In this document: in pieces, positions 1 to 4,884 of the stretch
Layout: each line of letters begins with the position of its first letter
Position numbering within the stretch: the first letter of the stretch is position 1
Assembly (NCBI GenBank): GCA_947647645.1
Contig: CANSLE010000169.1
Coordinates: 1 to 5,743 of the forward strand
Source of the DNA: an uncultured Microbacterium sp.
GTDB taxonomy: Bacteria > Actinomycetota > Actinomycetes > Actinomycetales > Microbacteriaceae
Reading direction: 5' to 3'
DNA: 5,743 bases
The notes under the pieces: generated by a model
Database searches by the model: none
What the model was told of the DNA's origin: nothing
What the model saw: only the letters and a program-made list of their open reading frames with translations
Translations under genes and position numbers: made by a program

Positions 1-153
1 GGCGAGGAGGGCGTCGACCGCGGCGCGGGCGTCGTCGCTCATGCGCGCGTCCATCGGCTCGTCGATCAGCGGGGCGAGCGTGCCGTCGAAGTCGAGCGCC
101 ACGAGCAGGCGCGGCGTGCGGGCGATCGCGGCGACGGGATCGGCGCCGCTCAT
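1..153 (-). CDS. otsB: Trehalose-6-phosphate phosphatase OtsB, N-terminal part (runs off the left edge)
   Basis: OtsB removes phosphate from trehalose-6-phosphate to give trehalose, the second step of the OtsAB pathway, in the cytoplasm. Only the first 51 residues lie in the window; the 3' end is beyond position 1. The translation starts MSGADPVAAIARTPRLLVAL and continues with DFDGTLAPLIDEP. This carries the HAD-superfamily motif I (DxDGT), whose first Asp is the phosphorylated nucleophile and whose second is the general acid/base in this family. The ATG at 153-151 is preceded by a good ribosome binding site (AAGGA at 161-157). It overlaps the otsA stop as ATGA, indicating translational coupling. 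Position directly after otsA makes the OtsB call strong although only the N terminus is visible. Whether the rest of the gene is intact cannot be judged here. Confidence 0.9.
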   Translation of the reverse strand, partial: MSGADPVAAIARTPRLLVALDFDGTLAPLIDEPMDARMSDDARAAVDALLA

Positions 154-1571
154 GCGTCCTTCCCCCGCACCGCGTCGAGGTCCGCGAGGAAGCGGCGCGA
201 CCAGCTCGCCACGTCACGGTCGCGGACACGCCGACGAAGCCCGCGCATGCGGCGAGCCTGTTCGGCGGGCTGCATCTCGATGGCCGTCATGATGGCGTCC
301 TTGAGCCCGTCGATGTCGTGCGGGTTCACCTTCACCGCCTGGGAGAGCTCGTCGGCGGCGCCGGTGAACTCGCTCAGCACGAGCACGCCGCGACTGTCGA
401 CGCGGCTGGCGACGTATTCCTTTGCGACGAGGTTCATCCCGTCGCGCAGCGCGGTGACGAGCATGACGTCGGCCGCGAGGTACAACGCGACCATCTCTTC
501 GCGTGGGTAGGAGTGATGCAGGTAGCGGATCGCCGTGTGACCCACCGTGTCGTGGTCGCCGTTGATCCGTCCGACTGTCAGCTCGATCTCGTCGCGCAGC
601 TGCATGTATGCGGCGACCCGCTCACGACTGGGGCTGGCCACCTGCACGAGTGTGACGTCCTCGACGTCCAGACGCTGCTCCTCGAGGAGCTCGCCGAACG
701 CCTTGAGACGGTGCCCGATGCCCTTGGTGTAGTCGAGGCGGTCGACGCCGAACAGCACGGTCTGCGGGTCACCGAGGCTCGCGCGGATCTCCTTCGCCCG
801 CGCCTGCACTTCGGGGCGCCGTGCGATCTCGTCGTAGAGCTGCGCATCGATGGAGATGGGGTACGCCTTGGCCACGGACGTGCGCACGGACCCGTCCTCG
901 GCGACCACGCGGATCACCCCCGACTTCGTCTCGAAGCCGAGCTGTCGTCGCACGGCGTTCGTGAAATTGCCGGCATCCTGACTCCGCTGGAAGCCGATCA
1001 CATCCGCGCCGAGGAGGCCGGAGAGCACCTGCTTGCGCCACGGCAGCTGGGCGAACAGACCGTATGCCGGGAAGGGAATGTGGTGGAAGTAGCCGATCAC
1101 GACGTCGGGGCGCAGGGCGCGCAGCATGCGCGGCACGAGTTGCAGCTGGTAGTCCTGCACCCAGACCAGCGCGCCCGGAGCGGCGACGGATGCCGCGGCA
1201 TCCGCGAACCGCTCGTTGACGCGGACGTAGGCCTCCCACCACTCCCGGTGATACGCGGGCGGGGAGATGACATCGTGGTAGAGCGGCCAGATGGTGTCGT
1301 TGGAGAAGCCCTCGTAGTAGAGCTCGACGTCCTCATCGGAGAGCGGAACCGGGACGAGCTCCATCCCGTCCATCCCGAACGGCTCGATCTCGAGGCCGGC
1401 AGTGCCGGGCCACCCGACCCACGCGCCCCCGGTCTGCTGGAGCACCGGCTCGAGCGCGGCGACGAGACCTCCGGGCGAGCGACGCCACCCGCCCTCGACG
1501 CTGGGGTCGTGGTCGACGGGCAAACGGTTGGACACGACGATCATGTCGGCCTTTGACTTCGGGTCGCTCAC
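150..1571 (-). CDS. otsA: Trehalose-6-phosphate synthase OtsA (GT20 family)
   Basis: OtsA transfers glucose from a nucleotide sugar (UDP-, ADP- or GDP-glucose, depending on species) to glucose-6-phosphate, giving trehalose-6-phosphate. The 473-aa length is normal for bacterial OtsA. Visible family motifs are SNRLPVD near residue 14 and SPGGLVAALEP at 32. WVGWPG follows at 51, then YYEGFSNDTIWPLYH at 85, VWVQDYQLQLVP at 136 and GYFHHIPFP at 160. Further on are DRLDYTKGI at 277 and LRDGMNLVAKEY at 375. By comparison with E. coli OtsA, the expected substrate-binding residues appear present: R16, W54, Y86, W95, D140, H164, R278, K283, D377 and E385. The start is GTG at 1571, chosen because GAGAGGAG (1583-1576) lies just upstream; the next Met (residue 10) would cut close to the SNRLPV strand. 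It is the first gene of a pair with otsB. Trehalose usually serves as a stress protectant and, in some actinobacteria, a cell-wall precursor. Confidence 0.97.
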   Translation of the reverse strand: MSDPKSKADMIVVSNRLPVDHDPSVEGGWRRSPGGLVAALEPVLQQTGGAWVGWPGTAGLEIEPFGMDGMELVPVPLSDEDVELYYEGFSNDTIWPLYHDVISPPAYHREWWEAYVRVNERFADAAASVAAPGALVWVQDYQLQLVPRMLRALRPDVVIGYFHHIPFPAYGLFAQLPWRKQVLSGLLGADVIGFQRSQDAGNFTNAVRRQLGFETKSGVIRVVAEDGSVRTSVAKAYPISIDAQLYDEIARRPEVQARAKEIRASLGDPQTVLFGVDRLDYTKGIGHRLKAFGELLEEQRLDVEDVTLVQVASPSRERVAAYMQLRDEIELTVGRINGDHDTVGHTAIRYLHHSYPREEMVALYLAADVMLVTALRDGMNLVAKEYVASRVDSRGVLVLSEFTGAADELSQAVKVNPHDIDGLKDAIMTAIEMQPAEQARRMRGLRRRVRDRDVASWSRRFLADLDAVRGKDA

Positions 1572-1575
1572 GCGG

Positions 1576-1583
1576 CTCCTCTC
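1576..1583 (-). promoter_or_regulatory. Ribosome binding site of otsA
   Basis: The minus strand reads GAGAGGAG here, four bases before the GTG at 1571. It decides in favour of the GTG start over internal Met codons. Confidence 0.75.
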
Positions 1584-1598
1584 GGCAGGCGTTCTTCC

Positions 1599-1604
1599 AG
1601 GCTA
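1599..1604 (-). promoter_or_regulatory. Candidate -10 element for otsA
   Basis: On the minus strand 1604-1599 reads TAGCCT, matching TANNNT. It would give a transcript start near 1592 and a leader of about 20 bases that includes the otsA ribosome binding site. No convincing -35 is seen. It shares two bases with the plus-strand -10 candidate of the divergent gene. Confidence 0.3.
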
Positions 1605-1608
1605 ACGT
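1603..1608 (+). promoter_or_regulatory. Candidate -10 element for a leaderless transcript of the 84-aa membrane gene
   Basis: TAACGT fits TANNNT and is followed by exactly six bases and then ATG at 1615. That spacing would place transcription initiation at or next to the A of the start codon. There is no Shine-Dalgarno sequence before this ATG, which agrees with a leaderless message. The -35 region is not recognisable. The same arrangement occurs twice more in the window, at 2401-2406 and 2990-2995. Confidence 0.5.
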
Positions 1609-1614
1609 GGTCCC

Positions 1615-1869
1615 ATGCGCAAGTACCTGTTCGGGACCGGGATCATCTCCGCCGTGACCAGCGGCCTCGCGCTGCTGCGGGGACTGCGCGGTGACGTGCC
1701 GTTCACCTGGCGCCAGGCGCTCGCCTGGCTGAGCTGGGGCATCACGCTCGCCCTGTCGATCGGGACCATCGTCGACACCTACCGGGCTTCGCGCGGCAAG
1801 CTCGTGGCCACCGACTCCCCCCTGCGAGGCAGCGAGGACAAGCTGCTCGCCAAGCGCCTCCGGCGCTGA
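1615..1869 (+). CDS. Small two-helix membrane protein of unknown function
   Basis: This is an 84-aa protein I cannot assign to a named family. Residues about 4-22 (YLFGTGIISAVTSGLALLRG) and 34-55 (ALAWLSWGITLALSIGTIVD) are hydrophobic enough to span the membrane. They are joined by a short charged and aromatic loop (RGDVPFTWRQ). The C-terminal 25 or so residues are charged and end in a basic tail (AKRLRR), which is probably cytoplasmic. Codon use shows the strong G/C third-position bias of the neighbouring genes, supporting real coding. The ATG is the first possible start and has no ribosome binding site but a well-placed TANNNT upstream. It is divergent from otsA across about 43 bp, so the two may share a promoter region; no functional link can be shown. 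Confidence 0.75.
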   Translation: MRKYLFGTGIISAVTSGLALLRGLRGDVPFTWRQALAWLSWGITLALSIGTIVDTYRASRGKLVATDSPLRGSEDKLLAKRLRR

Positions 1870-1870
1870 T

Positions 1871-1942
1871 CGCCGAGACCCGCTGCGCGCGCCGAGGCCC
1901 GGCCGGGCATCGCGGTGTCGACGCGTACGGGCGGTCTCGGCG
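1871..1942. terminator. Inverted repeats between convergent genes, possible bidirectional terminator
   Basis: A perfect 10-bp inverted repeat (CGCCGAGACC at 1871-1880, GGTCTCGGCG at 1933-1942) begins just after the stop of the 84-aa gene. It encloses a 12-bp perfect palindrome, GCCCGGCCGGGC (1897-1908). A second small hairpin, CCGGG/CCCGG (1949-1953 with 1960-1964), has the acetyltransferase stop codon in its loop. There is no T-run, so this is not a classical intrinsic terminator. Its position between converging genes is the main reason to consider termination. Confidence 0.4.
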
Positions 1943-1953
1943 GAGGGCCCGGG

Positions 1954-2394
1954 TCAGAGCCCGGTCTGGTAGTGGACGAAGCCCGTGTCGGTCGCGACGC
2001 GGTCGTAGAGCGTCCGCGCGGTCGCGTTGCTCTGCTGCGTGAGCCAGTAGACCTTGGCCGCCCCGGCATCCACCGCCTGCTCTCGGACGTGGGCGATGAG
2101 CGCGCGCCCCACCCCGCCGCCGCGTACGTCCGGGGAGACGAACAGGTCCTCGAGGTAGCAGTACGGGCCGCTGCTCCACGTCGACGGGTGGAAGAGCCAG
2201 TGCACGAAGCCGATAGCGCGTCCGTCGTCGTCGCGCGCGATCGCTCCATGGATGCCGTCCCGTGCTGCGAGCCGCGCGAACACCAGCGCTGTCACCTCGT
2301 CGGTCAACTCGGACTCGTAAAAGGTCAGGTAGTCGTTCCACAACGGCAGCCACGCCTCGCGATCGGATGCGCTCAGGGAGGTGATCGTCGTCAT
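1954..2394 (-). CDS. GNAT-family N-acetyltransferase
   Basis: The 146-aa length is typical of a single GNAT domain, which transfers an acetyl group from acetyl-CoA to an amine. Residues 81-100 (LEDLFVSPDVRGGGVGRALI) form motif A; RGGGVG at 91-96 is the pyrophosphate-binding Q/RxxGxG/A loop. Motif B follows as WLTQQSNATARTLYDRV (117-133), with the conserved Asn, Ala and Tyr, and then TGFVHYQ (137-143). The N terminus (WLPLWNDYLTFYESEL) is acidic and aromatic, the region that usually shapes the acceptor pocket; the substrate cannot be predicted and could be a small amine, a drug or a protein. ATG at 2394 is chosen because a TANNNT element lies six bases before it. The gene stands alone and is convergent with the 84-aa membrane gene. 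Confidence 0.9.
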   Translation of the reverse strand: MTTITSLSASDREAWLPLWNDYLTFYESELTDEVTALVFARLAARDGIHGAIARDDDGRAIGFVHWLFHPSTWSSGPYCYLEDLFVSPDVRGGGVGRALIAHVREQAVDAGAAKVYWLTQQSNATARTLYDRVATDTGFVHYQTGL

Positions 2395-2400
2395 CCGCCG

Positions 2401-2406
2401 AGACTA
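2401..2406 (-). promoter_or_regulatory. Candidate -10 element for a leaderless acetyltransferase transcript
   Basis: The minus strand reads TAGTCT, then six bases (CGGCGG), then the ATG at 2394. There is no proper Shine-Dalgarno sequence. An imperfectly spaced inverted repeat, CGGAC/GTCCG (2411-2415 and 2422-2426), lies in the spacer and could bind a regulator, but it is short. Confidence 0.45.
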
Positions 2407-2574
2407 CCCGCGGACGGCGCTGTCCGTCGGCCGCATAGCGCGCCGCCTGCGCGTCGGCCTTGCGCCGGAAGGTCACCGCGGCGACGACGGCGCCGAGGTC
2501 GAACGCTCCCGGACACCAGGCCGAGTGACACCTCTTGGTCGACAGCCGTTACCGTCCGAACTCACGGCCGACGC
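2407..2574. other. Intergenic stretch with no supported gene
   Basis: This lies between the acetyltransferase promoter and the 59-aa ORF. On the minus strand one frame reads WCPGAFDLGAVVAAVTFRRK and then ADAQAARYAADGQRRPR with strong third-position G/C. It has no credible start, and instead of stopping it runs on into the acetyltransferase in a wrong frame. It could be the tail of a lost gene. Nothing else is recognised. Confidence 0.4.
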
Positions 2575-2754
2575 TCACTCGTCGAGGGCGGCGAGACGGT
2601 CCACGATCCCCCGGATACCGGGCAGCTCCTCCGCGATGCCCTTCTTCTTCGCCCACGCCGCCGCCACATCCACACACTCATACAGCAGAGGAAGCAACAC
2701 CGAACGACGGGGGGACAAACTCGATGCCTCCCTCCCTACACGGAATAGGCTCAT
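2575..2754 (-). CDS. Possible 59-aa protein of unknown function
   Basis: This ORF begins MSLFRVGREASSLSPRRSVL and ends AAAWAKKKGIAEELPGIRGI-VDRLAALDE before a TGA at 2577-2575. The last 30 or so codons are almost all G/C at the third position and give a well-behaved amphipathic helical sequence. That argues for genuine coding, at least in that half. The first 25 codons are less biased. ATG at 2754 has only a weak GGAA upstream. Later GTG codons (for example the V at residue 19) could be the true start and would reduce the overlap with the secreted-protein gene, which now covers 77 bp in another frame. It may instead be the C-terminal remnant of a larger gene whose front is lost. I do not recognise the family. 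Confidence 0.4.
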   Translation of the reverse strand: MSLFRVGREASSLSPRRSVLLPLLYECVDVAAAWAKKKGIAEELPGIRGIVDRLAALDE

Positions 2755-2917
2755 GGCTCAGTTCCATCGACCCATCCCCAGATGAGACCACCGTTATCGA
2801 GGAACCCGCGGCTTCCACCAGCGGGCAGATCGACATGGCCCATGCGGGTGCGCTCAGCGAGACGCAAAGAGCGATCGCCCCCACGGCGTTCATAGCGGCC
2901 AAATTCCTGCGGTTCAC
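2678..2917 (-). CDS. Small secreted protein with Sec signal peptide, function unknown
   Basis: GTG at 2917 is preceded by AGGAG (2927-2923) five bases upstream, the best ribosome binding site in this island. The reading frame extends further upstream to an ATG at 2953, but that start has no such site and would mask the signal peptide. The 79-aa product has a textbook signal peptide: a basic start (MNRRN), a hydrophobic core at residues 6-22, and APAWA at 23-27 before the likely cleavage site. The mature part is about 52 residues, acidic to neutral, with exactly two cysteines (residues 31 and 60) that could form one disulfide after export. It is not a lipoprotein: the only Cys in the hydrophobic core is not in a lipobox. 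No family recognised. It is divergent from the 115-aa membrane protein, and its 3' end overlaps the 59-aa ORF. Confidence 0.6.
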   Translation of the reverse strand: MNRRNLAAMNAVGAIALCVSLSAPAWAMSICPLVEAAGSSITVVSSGDGSMELSHEPIPCREGGIEFVPPSFGVASSAV

Positions 2918-2922
2918 GATTT

Positions 2923-2927
2923 CTCCT
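2923..2927 (-). promoter_or_regulatory. Ribosome binding site of the secreted-protein gene
   Basis: AGGAG on the minus strand with a five-base spacer (AAATC) to the GTG at 2917. It sets the start of the 79-aa protein. Confidence 0.7.
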
Positions 2928-2989
2928 ATTTCTCTGCGCGCTTCATGGCGCATATTGGTGATATCGATGTGATTTCAGTCGAGCCTTGC

Positions 2990-2995
2990 TATCTT
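2990..2995 (+). promoter_or_regulatory. Candidate -10 element for a leaderless transcript of the 115-aa membrane gene
   Basis: TATCTT, close to the TATAAT consensus, followed by six bases (GTCGGG) and ATG at 3002. This favours the start at 3002 over an in-frame ATG at 2945. A -35 is not clear; TGTGAT at 2968-2973 is at a usable distance but a poor match. Confidence 0.5.
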
Positions 2996-3001
2996 GTCGG
3001 G

Positions 3002-3349
3002 ATGGCTCATCCTCAAGATCTCAAGCCCGCGGTGGCACGTTCTCGCGTGCTTGTCGGTGTGCTGCATGCGGGCGCATTAGCCTCCGTCATGATCGGTAGC
3101 GCTCTCGTCTCTTCGATGGGCGGTGAGCTTCCGGTATACGGGCCAACCGCGGAAGAACAATCTCGCTGGACGTGGGGTAATGGGCTGACGCTTGCGGGTG
3201 TTGTGCTTACGCTTCTCTGCGTTGCGCTCCTCTTTTTCTTCCGCAAGGGGCTGGGGCTGAGCCTCCGCGCAGCGGTTGGCGTAGGGATCACAACCGCGCT
3301 GCTTGCAGGGCTGCTTTACGTCTTCGCGTGGGGCCTAGCCATGGCGTGA
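3002..3349 (+). CDS. Small membrane protein with three predicted helices, function unknown
   Basis: This 115-aa product has no family I recognise. Hydrophobic segments lie at about residues 16-38 (VLVGVLHAGALASVMIGSAL), 60-80 (LTLAGVVLTLLCVALLFFF) and 88-112 (LRAAVGVGITTALLAGLLYV). A polar loop of about 20 residues (GELPVYGPTAEEQSRWTWGN) lies between the first two helices, and a short basic turn (RKG) between the last two. With a basic N-terminal segment (R12, R14) the N terminus is probably cytoplasmic. Codons include more A/T-ending ones than otsA or the permeases, as in the neighbouring secreted-protein gene. The upstream ATG at 2945 would add 19 residues without membrane character and is rejected because of the promoter position. 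No terminator is evident after the stop; IS3 debris begins about 55 bases on. Confidence 0.65.
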   Translation: MAHPQDLKPAVARSRVLVGVLHAGALASVMIGSALVSSMGGELPVYGPTAEEQSRWTWGNGLTLAGVVLTLLCVALLFFFRKGLGLSLRAAVGVGITTALLAGLLYVFAWGLAMA

Positions 3350-3403
3350 TGTGGCAGCAGCGAAAAGTCGACAGGGGGACTACTGCACGAATGGGTGACA
3401 TCT

Positions 3404-3430
3404 TGACCTGCCCCACGATTTTGGTTCCAG
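3404..3430. repeat. Probable terminal inverted repeat of the IS3-family remnant
   Basis: The segment starts TGACCTGCCCC and lies ten bases beyond the transposase stop, where an IS3-family end is expected. IS3 elements characteristically begin with TG and end with CA. The partner end is missing, so the exact boundary cannot be confirmed; an extra TGAC at 3396-3399 is an alternative edge. Confidence 0.5.
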
Positions 3431-3439
3431 TCTGGGTCG

Positions 3440-3742
3440 CTAACTGGCGGCGGGGATGTCGTTGATTTCGAGTGTCTCGTATTCTCTCGGAGTTCGGTAG
3501 CCGAGGGCGGAGTGACGACGCTGACGGTTGTGGAAGATCTCGATGTACTCGAAGATCGCGTTCGCGAGTTCGAGTCGGGTGTTCCACCTTTTCCTTTTCA
3601 AGCGCTCGATTTGCATCGATGACCAGAAGCTCTCCATCATCTCCATCATCGCGTTATCGAGCCTGTCGCCCACCGACCCGAAGGACGGCAGCAGTCCTGC
3701 TGAGCGGATCTTCTTCCCGAAGAGCCATGAGGTGAACTGCCC
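3440..3742 (-). pseudogene. IS3-family transposase (OrfB), C-terminal fragment
   Basis: About 100 residues remain of a DDE integrase-type (rve) transposase that is normally near 280-300. Readable family blocks are GQFTSWLFGKK, AGLLPSFGSVGD, LDNAMM, ESFWSSMQIERLKRKRW and then NAIFEYIEIFHNRQRRHSAL. A TPREYE block follows near the end, with the stop at 3442-3440. The N-terminal DNA-binding region and the first two catalytic Asp residues are absent, so it is inactive. Two oddities lie near the third catalytic residue. The usual DNAMMESFW reads DNAMMEMMESFW because of a nine-base tandem duplication, and the Cys usual in GDC(F/Y)DNA is Arg. The fragment's 5' end abuts the IS30 remnant, so that insertion or a recombination probably removed the front of the gene. 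Confidence 0.9.
3632..3649 (-). repeat. Nine-base tandem duplication inside the IS3 transposase remnant
   Basis: CTCCATCAT occurs twice in a row on the plus strand (3632-3640 and 3641-3649), encoding a repeated Met-Met-Glu on the minus strand. It keeps frame and adds three residues beside the catalytic Glu. Confidence 0.9.
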
Positions 3743-3752
3743 AGAACCAAGC

Positions 3753-4056
3753 AGTGGTGGCGACACCGGCTTGTTGGAGCAACAGGAGCTGCTCGTTGAA
3801 TGCCTCGGCGGGCGTCTTCCCCCCGAGGGTCTTGCGCGGCCGAGTGTTCAGCGCGTGAGCGACGGCTTCGATGCCCTCCGCGGACCGGGATACCGGTCTC
3901 AACTCTGAACTGCGCACGCGCCGAGAGCTCTTTCCCGCGGTCCCAGGCCACCGACCGAGCCAGCTGCGCGGGCAACGTCGTCATCGTGTTCGCGAGGGCG
4001 TTCTTCATCGAGATCGCACCGTAGCCGGCCAACGCGGGACCGTTCGTCGTGCGAGG
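3753..4056 (-). pseudogene. IS30-family transposase, C-terminal fragment with internal deletion
   Basis: Two pieces of one IS30-family transposase lie in different frames. The first (4056-3883) reads PRTTNGPALAGYGAISMKNA, then TTLPAQLARSVAWDRGKELS and VETGIPV, and includes the Asp of the WDxGxE catalytic block. The second (3884-3753) reads SAEGIEAVAHALNTRPRKTL, then GKTPAEAFNEQL and AGVATT, which is close to the normal C terminus. Between GIPV and SAEGIEAVA the family normally has a stretch of roughly 30-35 residues containing the NENTNGLLR block with the catalytic Glu. That stretch is missing here and the reading frame shifts. The N-terminal helix-turn-helix part is also missing, so the gene is dead. 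The fragment starts within about 40 bases of the permease stop at 4093. Confidence 0.88.
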
Positions 4057-4092
4057 TCCGGCCCCAGAAGTTATCAACAGCCGGGATGCGAC

Positions 4093-4884
4093 CTACTTGA
4101 TCGCGCCCGCGCTGACGCCCTTCTCGAAGAAGCGCTGCAGGAGCAGGTATGTCACGACCACGGGCAGGCAGATCAGCACCAGCGCGGCGAAGATCTTCGG
4201 CTGGTCGGAGCCGTAAGTGCTCGTGAAGTAGAGCGGGATCGTCGTCACCGTCTGCATCGACTTGTCCTGCAGGAACAGCAGGGGCAGGAAGAACTCGTTC
4301 CACGCCTGCAGGAACGACCACACGACGATGACCGCCGTGATCGGCTTGGCCAGGGGGATGACGACGCGCAGAAGCGTGCCGAACGACGTACAGCCGTCGA
4401 TCTGCGCGGCCTCCAGCACCTCGTCCGGAATAGAGGACATGTAGTTGCGCGCGAGCAGCAGCGTGAACGGGACGATCGTCGTCGCCAACGGCAGGATCAC
4501 CGCAAGATAGTTGTTGAACAGGCCGAAGCGGTCGACCATGATGAACAGCGGCACGATGAGCGCGATCGTCGGCAGCACGAGCCCGACGAGGATCGCAGTG
4601 AAGACCAGCTTCTTGCCGCGGAAGCGGAGCTTCCCGAACGCATAGCCGGCGAGCATCGTGCAGGCGTAGACGAGGGCGATGACCCCGGCGGAGATGATCG
4701 CGGAGTTGATCGTCGACCGCAGCAACGGCGTCTGGGTGATCACGGCGCTGTAGTTGGCGAAGAATCCCGCTCCCTCGAAGGACTTCGACACCATGGCGAC
4801 GAGCGGGAAGAGGAAGGGGATCGCCAGCAGGGTCGCGACGATCTGCGCGATCCATCGGGTGGCGCGGGTGGGGCGCTCGAACAT
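4093..4884 (-). CDS. Sugar ABC transporter permease, MalG type
   Basis: This inner-membrane subunit of a carbohydrate importer forms the channel with its MalF-type partner. The 263-aa protein has six predicted helices, at about residues 12-32, 57-82, 93-118, 124-146, 182-205 and 231-252. Between helices four and five is the cytoplasmic EAA loop (158-178: EAAQIDGCTSFGTLLRVVIP), which docks to the ATPase subunit. The C terminus EKGVSAGAIK is the usual MalG-like ending. ATG at 4884 overlaps the TGA of the upstream permease by one base, with GAGAGGA at 4894-4888, so the two are translationally coupled. No ATPase gene is near; such importers often share a MsiK-like ATPase encoded elsewhere in actinobacteria. 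The substrate is probably a mono- or oligosaccharide and cannot be specified. Downstream lies IS debris rather than the expected glycosidase or regulator. Confidence 0.93.
   Translation of the reverse strand: MFERPTRATRWIAQIVATLLAIPFLFPLVAMVSKSFEGAGFFANYSAVITQTPLLRSTINSAIISAGVIALVYACTMLAGYAFGKLRFRGKKLVFTAILVGLVLPTIALIVPLFIMVDRFGLFNNYLAVILPLATTIVPFTLLLARNYMSSIPDEVLEAAQIDGCTSFGTLLRVVIPLAKPITAVIVVWSFLQAWNEFFLPLLFLQDKSMQTVTTIPLYFTSTYGSDQPKIFAALVLICLPVVVTYLLLQRFFEKGVSAGAIK

Larger units (their letters stand above)
3404..4056 (-). mobile_element. Composite of IS3-family and IS30-family remnants
   Basis: Two truncated transposase genes of different families lie head to tail on the minus strand, joined within about ten bases near 3742-3753. 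The outer limit on the left is taken from a probable IS3 terminal repeat. On the right it is where IS30 similarity fades, roughly 4056. No complete element, matching second terminus or target duplication can be seen. Confidence 0.8.

Noticed and set aside
318..1556. 412-aa plus-strand open frame
   Set aside because: It is antisense to otsA, whose family motifs are unmistakable. Long antisense frames are expected opposite G/C-biased codons.
2411..2426. Operator before the acetyltransferase (CGGAC/GTCCG)
   Set aside because: Five-base arms are too short in such G+C-rich DNA to claim a binding site.
1742..2476. 244-aa minus-strand open frame
   Set aside because: It covers the acetyltransferase and the 84-aa gene in wrong frames and is Arg/Ala/Gly-rich with no domain. 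Only its first 30 or so codons look coding and are noted separately.
1915..2748. 277-aa plus-strand open frame
   Set aside because: It is antisense to the acetyltransferase and the 59-aa ORF, low in complexity and has no recognisable domain.
2945..3001. Upstream ATG at 2945 for the three-helix membrane gene
   Set aside because: It adds 19 residues without membrane character, has no ribosome binding site, and the TATCTT element lies downstream of it.
3646..4077. A 143-aa intact protein at the IS30 fragment
   Set aside because: Only residues about 8-65 match IS30 transposase. The remainder is out of frame after the internal deletion.
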